Part shown: positions 11,209 through 21,631 of the stretch, in pieces
How the letters are laid out: each line of letters starts with the position of its first letter
Numbering within the stretch: position 1 is the stretch's first letter
Assembly (NCBI GenBank): GCA_028456385.1
Contig: JALNQF010000072.1
Coordinates: 124,001 to 188,000, forward strand
Direction of reading: 5' to 3'
Length of the DNA stretch: 64,000 nucleotides
Origin: Ophiosphaerella korrae
Lineage: Eukaryota > Ascomycota > Dothideomycetes > Pleosporales > Phaeosphaeriaceae
Program-made: the position numbers and the translations under genes
The notes under the pieces: generated by a model
What the model was told of the DNA's origin: nothing
Database searches by the model: none
What the model saw: the letters and a program-made list of their open reading frames with translations, nothing else

Positions 11209-12528
11209 TCAATAGCTCCTCGGTAATTTAAGCACCTTCTCTCCAATATAGTTGAGAATCATCTCCCTGCTCACGGGCGCAATTCGAGGAACCAAACACT
11301 CCCTGAACCATCTTTCGACATCGTACTCTTGTGCATAGCCCATCCCGCCATGTGCCAGAACTGCTCGTTCACAAGCTGCGAAAGCTGCCTCCGCAGCAAG
11401 GTATTTTGCGCTATTTGCGGCAACACCTATTGCATCTTGCCTGATGGCCTCGTCTGTCTTGCTGGCATCATAGAGCCGCGCTGCATGATATGTAGCCAAT
11501 TTAGCTGCTTCTAGACACATGTAGGCATCCGCTAGGGGATGTGCGATGCCTTGATTCATACCAATCGGCCGCTGAAATACAACGCGTTCTCTTGCATATG
11601 TACTTGCTCTTGTAAGAGCTGCATACCCAAGTCCTAGAGCTTCGCCAGCCAACAAACATCTCTCTGCATTCATGCCGTGAAGGATAATCTTGAATCCCTC
11701 ACCTTCTTTGCCCACCAAGCAATCTGCTGGGATTTTGTAATTGTCAAAAAACACTTCGTTTGCATCGATTGCACGGCCGCCCATTTTCTTGATCCTTCGC
11801 ATGTCAAGACCGGGTGAGGATCTATCTATTGGTATGCAGAACATGCTTAATGCTTTAGATGGCTTTTCTGCTTCTTCGCGAGCGGTGGTGCGCGCCAAAA
11901 GGATCATTCGATCGGCGACTTGCGCACAGGTAATCCATATCTTCTGGCCCGTGATGCTGTAAGTTCCATCATCCAGTTTCTTCGCGGTTGTGCTCAACCT
12001 TAGTGTATCAAGCCCAGCATTTGGTTCCGTGACGCCAAAACAGGTCCTGAACTCGCCGCTGATGATCTTTGGAATAGTCTCACGTAGCTGCTTCTCTGTA
12101 CCAAATTTGGCGAGTGGTTGCGTTGCATAAACATTTGCATGTATCGCCTGAGCGCCTGCCATACCGGCTCCCGATTCAGTGATAGTCTGCATCATCATGG
12201 TTGCTTCCGAGATACCGAGGCCGGAGCCACCAAAAGCCTCTGGCAACGCAACACCCAGCCACCCATCTTTGGCAAGAGCAGCATGGAATTCTTTGGGGTC
12301 TGTGCCTGTTTCATCTCGTTCTTGCCAATATGTATTGGGGAACTGTGAACATACTGCTCCTATAGCTTCGCGGACGGTGAGTTGCTCCTCAGTAAATCCT
12401 GTAGTTTCCATGATCCGCATGTGGCGTGTTTGTGAGAACGCCCGTCTTGGAGCCGCCTGGAAAAGCCATGAAGATGAGAATATAGCACGACTAGAGTGGG
12501 AGGCGCTTTGCGCTATCGAACGAAACAT
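11209..12528 (-). CDS. Mitochondrial acyl-CoA dehydrogenase
   Basis: A single exon encodes 439 residues. These enzymes oxidise acyl-CoA to trans-2-enoyl-CoA with FAD, passing electrons to ETF in fatty-acid or branched-chain amino-acid breakdown. Residues 1-35 are rich in Arg and Ser and lack acidic residues, as expected of a mitochondrial presequence. The family signature appears as GVTEPNAGLD near 165, the flavin/substrate region around QKIWIT near 192, and the C-terminal GGMGYAQEYDVERW in which the Glu at about 401 occupies the usual catalytic-base position. The length is normal. Substrate chain length cannot be read from the sequence. Confidence 0.93.
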   Translation of the reverse strand: MFRSIAQSASHSSRAIFSSSWLFQAAPRRAFSQTRHMRIMETTGFTEEQLTVREAIGAVCSQFPNTYWQERDETGTDPKEFHAALAKDGWLGVALPEAFGGSGLGISEATMMMQTITESGAGMAGAQAIHANVYATQPLAKFGTEKQLRETIPKIISGEFRTCFGVTEPNAGLDTLRLSTTAKKLDDGTYSITGQKIWITCAQVADRMILLARTTAREEAEKPSKALSMFCIPIDRSSPGLDMRRIKKMGGRAIDANEVFFDNYKIPADCLVGKEGEGFKIILHGMNAERCLLAGEALGLGYAALTRASTYARERVVFQRPIGMNQGIAHPLADAYMCLEAAKLATYHAARLYDASKTDEAIRQDAIGVAANSAKYLAAEAAFAACERAVLAHGGMGYAQEYDVERWFRECLVPRIAPVSREMILNYIGEKVLKLPRSY

Positions 12529-13952
12529 GGCTCTGATGTAGCCTCAACGTTCATGTGCGAGTTGACATGCTGGTAGGCGTGTCCATGCGCCCAGTTTTGT
12601 AAAGCCGACATGCACCAAACCGGCCTAGGGTCCACAGGCAAGACGCCGAAACGTTGACACCACTATCATCTTAGCGCGACCGCTTATACGGACTTCAATC
12701 AGCATGCGTAGCCATATCATACTACCATTCTTCCATAAAGCTATGGCTCAATCCTATGATTTTACGGAAAAATCTTGTCTCCGCATCTCTATTTGTTGTG
12801 GCTCAGTAGTTTGTCACAGCGCCGTCTTCCAGTTTGTAAATTAGATGCTTGGACACCCGTGAACGCCTCTGCGCGTGATGGTCGTTCGAATATAGCCACC
12901 ATATCTTCTGCAAAAGCACCCGCAGAGTAAATAAAGGATCGTATTTATATTTACGTGATGACTTTACGTGTACTTTGAGTACTACCGTGGTAGCTATTTG
13001 ACGAGCGGTGGTAGTTCGAGTGGTGATAGCCTCTACTCCCCTTACATTGCTTTGCATTGGATTGTCGGGTAACTAACGCTTTAGGGATGCCTAGGGAAAT
13101 AACATACCTATTTTAAAAACCATTCCATATCTTATGCAATCGTCACAACCCACGTTACTACCTTCAAAGTCGTTGACTTGCTAAAGCACCTGCGAAAAAT
13201 TGTCACCCAGGTACGTTGCGGCAATCAAATTGGACAGCTTCAAACCGCTATTTCGTCTTTTTTGGTATCATTTATTTTTGGTACAATTTGTTTATTTCTG
13301 GTAATGCCAGGTCTGGCATTGCAAGTGGTACTTTGTCTCAACCTTCACCTCCGCTACATAAGGTCCCACTTCATACAGCAATTCTGGAGGACAGGAGAGT
13401 ATATACATTATATGACGGCGAATCCATGAAAGCAGCTGGGCAGCAATACGAGAAATCGCAAGTTGAACCATGGCTAATCCCGACATCTAGAATACTTGCA
13501 CCTTTGTTTGTGCCATGCATTTTGTATTACCAAACCCCTGACCAGTTGAACGAACATTGACTCATTATTATAAAGCTCATGACGTATTGATGGTAGCAGC
13601 TCATTGCTTGAAGCAATCAAAGCGAGCGTTAGCAAACTGGAAGGTTCTACTCCGTCCTTTATAGCTTTTCCTTCACCTTTCTACCGCTTTTAGCTAAATT
13701 CACCTCTGAAAATTTTCGTCCCGCGTTTGCTATCGTTGTGTGATAAAGTTTTTGCGCCAATGGCACGATATCTAAGCTTCGTTATTCGTCATGCTCAGCC
13801 ACGTGCCAGCATCATTCACAACACTAATAGAATTAGTATAGGCAGCTGCTTCGCCAAGAATTAGCTTCGCACACCCACACACACATATATATATCTACTG
13901 ACTCTCGCTTCCTTTTCCTCCAAATCTTCTACATCCACTGCATACAGACGCA
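12529..13952. other. Intergenic region, 1.4 kb
   Basis: It holds an unsupported 84-codon frame ending near 12803 (-), a frame over 13216-13560 (+) whose second half has moderately protein-like composition but no recognised motif, and a CA/TA microsatellite at 13869-13894 just upstream of the next gene. None can be called a gene. Confidence 0.45.
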
Positions 13953-14012
13953 ATGCCCTCAGTGCATACAGACACAATGGCTCCAGCGCACACAGACGCA
14001 ATGCTTCCGCGA
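13941..14012 (+). repeat. Three 24 bp tandem repeats, each carrying an ATG
   Basis: Units 13941-13964, 13965-13988 and 13989-14012 share the core CA(T/C)ACAGAC(G/A)CAATG. All three ATGs (13953, 13977, 14001) are in the same frame, so the repeat spans the end of the leader and the first codons and offers three start codons 24 nt apart. Confidence 0.9.
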
Positions 14013-15985
14013 AAGAACATACCTATGACGACTGGCCTTCTGATTGTCGAATTCACCATCGCTGCCGTGTTGATCTCAATTGATATCGCGCACGCTCTCG
14101 CCTTCGATGGTGTGCCCATGCTCATCAAGCTCCTTTTTGATGTTAGCAGCACTGTCGTGTTAATCTTCATCCGCATCTCGTACGCTATCGGCTTTACCGC
14201 TTTCACCCTGCTTGCGACGCTACTTTTCTACCTATACCGCATTGTCGCTCCCATCTTTGTTTTCTGTGGCCGGCTTTGCATCGACCTCGCCAAGGTACGT
14301 GTCTAGAGTTCAATCAGAACGCACAGAATCAAGCTGACAGTCAGTTCAAACAGTACCATTTTGGGCATACTGTGCTCTACGGGACCTGTGCCGAGTACTT
14401 CAACGTGTTCTACAAGGTGTGGTCCAAAGTATACTCAAGCTTCATGAAAACGACTTGGAGGACAGTTGTCACTGAGGCCAAACAAGAGGTTCGACATTTC
14501 CGCTACGTATCATTTCAAATTTGCAATGCTAACCATGATCAGAACGAACTCATAGTCGCGCCACCCCAAAGTCCCGATCCCTACTGGTCCAACCCGCCGC
14601 TTCCAGAAAACTTTGTCATGCCTAAGAAGTTACGTCCACGCTCAGACTGCCACAAAGGTTCACTACAGTCTTCGGGCTACCACCGTCAATACGATTCATC
14701 GCCACCGGTCGACCCAGCATTCACTAGGCGCTTCAGCCACATCGCAGACCTGCCGCCCTTCGACTTGAACAAACCACACTTTGCGAAGAGAACCGAGTTG
14801 GAATACAAACCATTGCTTGGAAATCTTCCAGTTGGCCCGGTAGTCTTCCCCCCCAATTTCCTTCCATCTCCACTGGGGATTCCTGAGCCCGAGTATAAGC
14901 TTAACCCTCGTGAGGTAGCTGTACAACGGTACCAGATCCAAGAGCAACAACGTCAAGCTGCAGAGCAACAGCATCGACTAGCAGAGCAGCAACGCCTGTT
15001 GGCAGAGCAGCAACGCCAGGCGGAAGAGGAAGAGGCCGCTCGTCAGCGCCTCAACGCAGCCATCCAGTCAGCAAGGGAGCAGCTAGGAAGCTACGAAAAA
15101 GCGTACTACGGCCACGTATCGAGCCTCCATGGCTATGGCAAGCCTCTCCTCGATGCCATCTTCCAGCTGGACAATGAGATGGGTGCCTCCAATGAAGAGG
15201 GCATCTATATGACCATCCTTGCCTTGACTGAGAACGTCTTGATGCCAATCTACAATATCTTGCAGACAATGAACCAGGCTATCCCACTGATGCTCCAGGA
15301 CGCTCAGCAATTCAAGGCCGTTTGGCCAATTGGCCCAATTTAGGTGGCACTGGACCGCTTTGAAAGGATCCATGCTGAGGAGCAATTGCGCAGTGAACTA
15401 CAAAGCGTTGTTGTTCCCATGAGAGAACAGTGGGTCTTGATCCTCAAGGTCATTGAAGCTGCTGAGACGCCAGAGAGTCTTGTCGAAAGGCTCGCAACTA
15501 TCAAGATGGGTTCTTTCCAGTCGCGGTCCCAACAAGCGAGGACTCAAGCACCTACTACGGGCTTGAACTTCGCCAGCTTCAAAGACTTTGCCGCCTCCAC
15601 AAACGAGCAGACGCAAGCACCCAGTGGAAGCGCACCAGCCGGTAGTACCAAGTTGTCGAGTGCTGAGGCTACAAAGATCTTGAACTACATCAAGATCAAC
15701 ATCCTCGACATCGAGCAGGAGGTCAAGACCCTCAAGGCCAGCAAGTCGAGGATCAGCGCCAGCATCGCTGGTAGCCTTACCGATAAGTTCAGGTTCATGC
15801 GCGAAGCTGCCTGTGGTCAAGTTGGCATTTTCGACGGCAGCGAGGGCTCCGACTGCGCTATGATGAAAACCGAGATCAACACCGTGATCAAGGTCATTGC
15901 GAATCTGCCTCACAAGGACCAATCTCTCACCAAGGCCCGCGACCTGAACAAGGTTGCCCTAGAGGTCATCAAGCTGTGGAACTAA
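13953..15985 (+). CDS. Two-TM coiled-coil protein of unknown function, interrupted by in-frame TAG
   Basis: Exon 1 (13953-14294) ends at donor GTACGT; exon 2 resumes at 14354 after branch CTGAC and CAG. A likely second intron is 14489-14542 (54 bp, branch CTAAC, acceptor CAG); it keeps frame, so it is called on signals alone. The N terminus has about two or three hydrophobic segments in residues 25-105, the middle is Pro-rich, and residues near 210-240 form Gln/Glu-rich heptads. The frame then meets TAG at 15341-15343 and continues, in the same frame, to TAA at 15985 with convincing amphipathic sequence. A 60 bp in-frame intron (15320-15379) would remove the stop but has a weak donor (GTTTGG). 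Alternatives are a nonsense mutation or two genes. No family was recognised; membrane anchoring with a cytosolic rod is inferred. Confidence 0.65.
14960..15022 (+). repeat. Three 21 bp heptad repeats
   Basis: Three consecutive 21 bp units encode AEQQHRL, AEQQRLL and AEQQRQA, so the DNA repeat period equals one coiled-coil heptad. Confidence 0.85.
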
Positions 15986-17133
15986 ACAGCAAAGTGAGTT
16001 TCAGCGGTATTGCAATTTTCTCACTCTCACAGCTCTATTGAAGCACAAGGTCTTGATATCCTCCCTTCGGGGAGTGAGGTCGGCCCTGCTCGAGCCGTAG
16101 AAGAGTTTCGAGAATTCGGTAACCGAGCGGATGGAGTCACAGGATTGGCACTTGCATCAACGTGGAGTTTGGGTTGGGCATTTTAAGCGGATAATTGGGA
16201 ATATACCCCCTCGGGTTGAGTTACAGCATCAGCATGGAGTTTGGGTTGGGATTTTCAAGCGGATTAGTAGCGCTATACCCTTCATCATGAACTCCTTTTT
16301 CTTTGATGCCTGCTTCATTATATCTCCGTACTCAGTGAAATTTCTATGCGCTGTCTTTCGTGCCCATGAAAATCCCTTCGATGACATGCTTTGGTTGGGA
16401 GAAACGGATGACTTATTCCACTTGATATCTGTCTCGGACAACATGTACTTTTGAATGAATAGCTAGCGTATGTGCTTTCTGCTTGCGTTTTGATGTACTA
16501 CTTCTTACACAACGCGCGCAGTCGTTAGACTTTGGGCGTCTTCTTCTTCCGTTCCCAGTATACGATTCTGTTCCTTTTTTTTTACGAGCCACAAAAAGAT
16601 GTGCAAAACCAACCGACTAGCAGTTTAAGGGGGCTTGATTCTAGAGCTCACTGATGGAGCCCCCGGGGATACTCAAAGTTACTATGGATTGACAAATTAG
16701 TGACTAAGGCCATAGCCGTGCTATCCATCCTTACATGCGCAAAATAACTCACTTATGTCCGAGCACCTTGTTGGGGACTGTACTCGCTACCTGTCGGGCT
16801 CCAACTATTCCGCCGCTACACAGATGACGGCGTACATCGAAACCTCCGCCGCGAGAGCACGTTTCACGCCCATGACGTGCGTGGGGTTTTTTTTTTACTA
16901 GTAGAGTGCGTCTCATTAGTATGGACTGCTTTGAGCACATCATGTCTGGATTTTTCGAAGACCGCACGTAACATAACTATCTAGGGAAGTAGACACATCT
17001 GTTGCTCAGCATCAATTAGAGGATAGCAAGAATCATGTATAAGCTGGGCACGTAATTTGAAGATTTTGTATCTTTAAGAAAATAATTTGGGTATTGTGTC
17101 GTCTCTTACTCTATCTTTATCATCTCTTCGTCC
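15986..17133. other. Intergenic region with a 72 bp repeat
   Basis: This 1.15 kb lies between two convergent genes. Apart from the 72 bp duplication at 16155-16298 it has only short homopolymer runs (T runs near 16577 and 16888). No gene is supported. Confidence 0.5.
16155..16298. repeat. Two imperfect 72 bp tandem units
   Basis: Two units 72 bp apart (starting 16155 and 16227) share TGGAGTTTGGGTTGGG, then AAGCGGAT and TATACCC at matching spacing, with scattered mismatches between. There is no coding function that I can support. Confidence 0.7.
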
Positions 17134-17764
17134 CTATGCACAGCACCCTGTTGGCCCTGCTGCACTCACTGAGCCTGCCCTTACATCCTTTTCTCCTTCA
17201 ATACCATAAGGCAGTCGAACAACCATCCAATCACACAGAAATTTGCCCAAAATTGAGCCCAAGATAATGCTGATGAAAATGTAGCCGTTGTAATACATGA
17301 CCAACAACATGACAATGTAGGCCAGACCCAGGGTCACACCGTGGATAATCGCTCGAACAAGTTGCTGTAAAGCAGTAGCTCTAAACGTCGCATACTGGGT
17401 TCCCAAAGTTGCAGGTCCGTCGCAGCAGTTGGCAGGAATGGCAGATGTGAGGGCGGCGTGCTGGAACCGGAGTTGGCGTTGGAATTGGCGGAGCAGGTAA
17501 GCATCATATTCGTGTCCCACGCGACGAACGAACTCCAGGCAGACAACAAGGAGAGCCGCACCAACACATGAGGCAGCGAACATGGCATTATTTTGGATAT
17601 GCCATGATGAGGCAAGGAAGCAAGAGTCCATAACGTTCCAGTTCCAGAGCATCTGCAGCTTGTCAATGGCCATCGCTTTGAGGGAGATACTTGGGCAAGT
17701 GACTGACCTCCATTTTACAGGCATTCGTGCCCATGGTCGTCGCAGTCGAGCTTCCGTGATTCAT
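17134..17764 (-). CDS. Ctr-family high-affinity copper(I) transporter
   Basis: Exon 1 (17764-17708) encodes a 19-residue Met-containing extracellular start; a 55 bp intron (17653-17707, donor GTCAGT, acceptor CTGCAG) joins it in phase to exon 2 (17652-17134), giving 191 residues. The junction restores the Ctr hallmark KMEMLWNW. Three hydrophobic segments follow. The second ends with the Met-x3-Met pore motif (MLLVM) and the third carries the Gly-x3-Gly packing motif (GSILG), both diagnostic of trimeric Ctr copper channels. The C terminus ends with vicinal cysteines (CCA), typical of copper hand-off to chaperones. It is divergent from metalloreductase B across a 485 bp shared promoter, which fits reduction of Cu(II) coupled to uptake of Cu(I). 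A start at 17724 reading through the intron is less likely. Confidence 0.93.
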
Positions 17765-17920
17765 GATGGGAAATGCGCTTTGCAGTTTTTCTCGAGAATG
17801 TTGATATTTGTTGGACAGTGCGAGGATTCGAGAACGTGGTTGAGCCGCAACTACTATAACACTTGTTTCCCAAGGAATTGTTTGTCGGCCCAAGGCAGTG
17901 GCAAACGTATTCGTTATTAA

Positions 17921-17928
17921 TTTGCGCA
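17921..17928 (+). promoter_or_regulatory. Candidate copper-response element TTTGCGCA
   Basis: This matches the yeast Mac1 consensus TTTGC(T/G)CA exactly, 157 bp upstream of the Ctr start and 322 bp upstream of the reductase start. Yeast copper-uptake promoters typically have two such sites; whether this lineage uses the same motif is inference. Confidence 0.4.
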
Positions 17929-17997
17929 CCCAACCCGTCCCACGTTCTGTCTAGATTACCGGCTTCACATCGGCCGTTGTTTGAACTTGTGGGGTTA

Positions 17998-18005
17998 CTT
18001 GCTCA
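17998..18005 (+). promoter_or_regulatory. Candidate copper-response element CTTGCTCA
   Basis: One mismatch from the Mac1 consensus, 70 bp after the first candidate site and in the same orientation. The identical octamer is upstream of metalloreductase A. Confidence 0.35.
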
Positions 18006-18249
18006 AACACTCTCGCGCCATTCCTTTTTCGCCAGTTAGCTCCTCCCACCAGTCTATCTTGGCCGGTGACACCCATGCCGTCCTCTTGCTAGCCACACCG
18101 GTAATCTGTTTCGTACAACTCGCCCGTTGTAATGTCCATACCATATATGACCATGGGTCAACCTATGGACTTGATGCTGCATCGTCGACAATCTTGTCTC
18201 AACCCTTCTCCTGACAGTTTGTCGTGATTTTATTGCGTTGTCAGAGACA

Positions 18250-20265
18250 ATGGCGACCAACATGTTATCTCCGCGCCATATCCAGAACTTGAGCGACGGG
18301 GGCACCCTCGAGCCGCATTGGGGATATGCGGTCCGACAAATGCCATGTAAGAACGACATAGGGTCCTGCATATATCTCGATGCTGTTTATGACGCACACG
18401 ACGTGGGAATGTACTACACCGGTATCTTCTGGGCGACTATTGGAGGCATTCTGATTCTCTGGGCTCTTGGGCGACAATTCATGCGATCGCAGCCATCGGG
18501 TGTGCAACTACCGGCCGAAGTAGGAGAAGAAGTACAAGAGAAGGGAAGTTCCTTGGAGAGACTACAAAGAGCAATCTCAGCGTATGCCAGACAATATCTT
18601 CTTCCAGATGCGGCCCGCCCCATTTTTGGACGGGTGACGAGGACCCAAGTACTCACACTCGTCGTCCTTACAGGGTATTTGACGGTCTGGTCGTTTGTCG
18701 GTATTACCTACGGAACTTGGGTAACACCAGTCAAAAATAAGCCCGGCGTGTACAACACTCGAACAAGCCTCGGTCCCTGGTCTGATCGTGTTGGTGTCTT
18801 GGCCTATGCCCTCACGCCTCTTTCCGTCATGCTCTCCAGCCGTGAATCAATCCTCTCACTCGTTACCGGACTTCCATACCAGAGCTTCATGTTCCTACAT
18901 CGATGGCTAGGATACATCATTTTCGCGCAGTCCGCTCTTCACACTATCGCTTGGTGTGTCGTCGAGATTAGGCTGTACCAACCCCAGCCCACTGTAGCCC
19001 TCGAGTGGGTTGTACAACCATACATAGTCTGGGGTATTGTAGCCATGCTTCTTCTTTCCATTCTCGTCATTCTATCCACGCCATGGGCCATCCGACTCAC
19101 TGGCTACGAATTCTTCCGAAAATCCCACTACGTCCTCGCCATGGTGTACATTGGCGGGTGCTGGGGTCACTGGCAACAGCTCAAAGTTTTCCTTTTGCCA
19201 GGCTTGATCGTCTGGTTTATCGACCGTGGTATTCGATTTGCTAGGACTGCGCTCATGCACTACAATTACCTTCCTTCGGGACATATGGGTTTCCGCGCTG
19301 CAGCAGCAAATATTACCTTCTTCAAGGACGTAACCAATGGCGATGTAGTGCGCTTGGACCTTGAACACCCGCATGATGCATGGGAGGTTGGTCAGCACTT
19401 CTTCATCATGTTTCCGGAAAGCAGCATCTGGCAGTCTCATCCATTTACTCCCCTCAGTCAGCCAGTACATGGCGCTGATTTGCAAAAGCATTCTTACATT
19501 TTCCGCGCAAAGAAAGGTGAAACAAAGAACATTGCCGAGTTGTCGGCTCTTCGAGCGGCGCGGATGAAGAACCACGAAGAATCCCACGAAGGCTTGATGC
19601 CCGATGCCAGGCTTTCAACCGTCCTCACAGGTCCTTATGGCGAACGCACAATGCGCGATCTTCCTGTCGATTCGAACGTTCTCTGCATCGCTGGCGGTAC
19701 AGGTATCACCTATGTCTTACCCATCCTCCTCGAGCTCGCATCACGACCGCAAACACTCGACCGCCGCATGTCCTTGATATGGGTAATCCGGCGCAGAAGC
19801 GACATCGACTGGGTTGCGCCAGAGCTTGCAATCCTCAAGCGCAAGTGCCCGAATCTGCGAACTGGCATGCACATCTACGTCACCCGTGCCGTCGAAGATA
19901 GCGACCCGAGCGTGCCCGCTGTGTCTGAGAAGGCCATCGCCAATGATTGCTCGAATGAAATCGAACCTGCCTCGAACTCGGAATCTTCATCAGCATCTCT
20001 ATCTTCAGCGCTCTCAGTACATGGCATATCGAAATCAGAGCTCGGCTTGAACCACTACGAGGCGCGACCAAAGCTCAACGCATTGGTGCCAGAGTTCATC
20101 AACAACACCGTACGAGGAAGGACAGATGTGTTTGCGTCAGGGCCTGGTGGCATGATCAGTGATTTGAGGAGTATAGTAGCCGCCGCAAACAAGGGCAGTG
20201 AAGTCTGGAAAGGCGATATTAGGTGTGATGTACGGTTGACATGCGATGACCGGTTGGAGTGGTAG
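18250..20265 (+). CDS. FRE-type metalloreductase B
   Basis: A single exon from ATG 18250 encodes 671 residues. It has an extracellular N terminus, a first TM segment near residues 55-72, and a haem domain with His pairs H217/H231 and H293/H307 (spacing 14). The FAD motif HPFT is at about 397, the nucleotide-binding GGTGIT at about 482, and a Ser-rich insertion near residues 570-600 precedes the terminal SGPGGM block. This is the plasma-membrane NADPH-dependent ferric/cupric reductase architecture. The divergent Ctr gene suggests its product is Cu(I) for uptake. Metalloreductase A in this window shares the architecture but has a different N terminus and intron, so the two are old paralogues and not a recent duplicate. 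Confidence 0.93.
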   Translation: MATNMLSPRHIQNLSDGGTLEPHWGYAVRQMPCKNDIGSCIYLDAVYDAHDVGMYYTGIFWATIGGILILWALGRQFMRSQPSGVQLPAEVGEEVQEKGSSLERLQRAISAYARQYLLPDAARPIFGRVTRTQVLTLVVLTGYLTVWSFVGITYGTWVTPVKNKPGVYNTRTSLGPWSDRVGVLAYALTPLSVMLSSRESILSLVTGLPYQSFMFLHRWLGYIIFAQSALHTIAWCVVEIRLYQPQPTVALEWVVQPYIVWGIVAMLLLSILVILSTPWAIRLTGYEFFRKSHYVLAMVYIGGCWGHWQQLKVFLLPGLIVWFIDRGIRFARTALMHYNYLPSGHMGFRAAAANITFFKDVTNGDVVRLDLEHPHDAWEVGQHFFIMFPESSIWQSHPFTPLSQPVHGADLQKHSYIFRAKKGETKNIAELSALRAARMKNHEESHEGLMPDARLSTVLTGPYGERTMRDLPVDSNVLCIAGGTGITYVLPILLELASRPQTLDRRMSLIWVIRRRSDIDWVAPELAILKRKCPNLRTGMHIYVTRAVEDSDPSVPAVSEKAIANDCSNEIEPASNSESSSASLSSALSVHGISKSELGLNHYEARPKLNALVPEFINNTVRGRTDVFASGPGGMISDLRSIVAAANKGSEVWKGDIRCDVRLTCDDRLEW

Positions 20266-20755
20266 ATGTAGTAGCGCTTGATACCCACCATAATTTATTA
20301 ACATTTTCAACGTGACTTTTTTTTCATTCACCTCGAACATTGAGATTGTATCTTTGAAAAGGAAGTGAAACGTAAGATAGCGGCTCGAGAAGGGCCGAGG
20401 TGAGTCGGCAGCGGTACGCCTCAGTAAGGATACGAGGGCTGAAAGCAGCCTGACCCCCGCTATTGGCTCGTCGTCACACGTGGGTAAGGCGCCTAAGAGA
20501 AGCCGCGAACTCTGTTCCAACCTCATCCAACTTGGATAACTCTTTGTCGACGATACCAGGACTTCTGGAGACAGACGGCGGAGAAATGCCTGTTTGTTGA
20601 TGCATGGCGATGTGATTGACTCTGGCAGGCGCAACACGCGAGGCGCACACTTTTCGCGTTGCTATGGCTTGTGCAACGGTAGCACAGTTCACATCTTCGT
20701 ACGCTGTGCAATGGGACGTTGAATCGTGACTGTTCATCACAGTTGGTGTAAATAA

Positions 20756-20757
<2 letters not shown>

Positions 20758-20789
<32 letters not shown>

Positions 20790-20790
20790 G
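20758..20790. repeat. AAAG microsatellite
   Basis: About seven consecutive AAAG units; a simple repeat with no evident function. Confidence 0.95.
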
Positions 20791-21170
20791 AAGGATTATA
20801 AGTCATTTCGGCTGGCTTCAACCTGCCCCTAGACGTATGTGCACGGAAGCATGAGTGTCAAAATCAAAGCGAGCGAGATAAAAGACTGTGAACAGAGAGC
20901 TACATGCTAGGATGTCGGTCAAACTTGCTGGAGTCAAAGCCAATCTCTCAAACAAAGATCACTACCCCACTGTTCCTGGGCACCTCCTTGGGCATTCGGA
21001 TCTCCTTGGACACCATACGCTTAACTACGAGATCAAAACGTCTACTATGGACATGCAATTCCGTTGGGAACTAGGTTCGCGAAGCGTAATGTGGCACATG
21101 CACACTGCCCACCATCATTTTTGCTGTGCATAGCTCACACTCTTTGTCACCCCACAATTACCTTCAGACA

Positions 21171-21206
21171 ACGAACACAGCTACGCATACGAACACAGCT
21201 ACGCAT
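21171..21206. repeat. 18 bp perfect tandem repeat, two copies
   Basis: The unit ACGAACACAGCTACGCAT occurs twice back to back, about 425 bp upstream of the esterase start. Confidence 0.95.
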
Positions 21207-21631
21207 AAGGAGATGTTCACCCCTTTCCTAAGCCCTGCCGCGTAATAAATCCAAGCATCCAAGCCAATGTTCCTGCGTCCGAGGAGGTTTCAAGAATTTC
21301 CTGTGGCTCAATTTCTCTAAAGATATGTTGTGCCACCGCTTGGCGCTTGCCGGCTTCCGCTTAGGCGCCGTTAGTCTTACGCAACAGCGTTAGATAGCAC
21401 GGGGTATCCAGATTGGGGTGTATTGCGATAAAACAAGGTCGTGTGCTTTGCACCATGAACGTGAAAGTTAGTTGGTGATGCTTTCTTATCGTCTCTCTTT
21501 GGCTTCCTTTTGGTTGTGAGAGTGATTCATTTTGTTTAATCTTGTTTCGATTTTCTCTCATTTTTATCCGTCGTCACTACGTTCGCTATATACAGCTAAT
21601 CAGTTTAACCAATCAACTCAGTCCATTAAGA

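Larger units (their letters stand above)
17765..18249. promoter_or_regulatory. Shared bidirectional promoter of Ctr and metalloreductase B
   Basis: These 485 bp separate the two divergent starts and must contain both promoters. They include TTTGCGCA at 17921 and CTTGCTCA at 17998. Short open frames inside are not supported as genes. Confidence 0.7.
20266..21631. other. Intergenic region with short repeats
   Basis: This holds an AAAG microsatellite (20758-20790), an 18 bp tandem repeat (21171-21206), and a low-confidence 87-codon frame from ATG 20737 down to 20474 (-) whose last 22 residues look helical. Nothing else is supported. Confidence 0.5.

Noticed and set aside
20474..20737. 87-codon minus-strand frame as a small gene
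   Set aside because: Its last residues look helical, but there is no motif, and a competing frame covers the same bases; left in the intergenic note.
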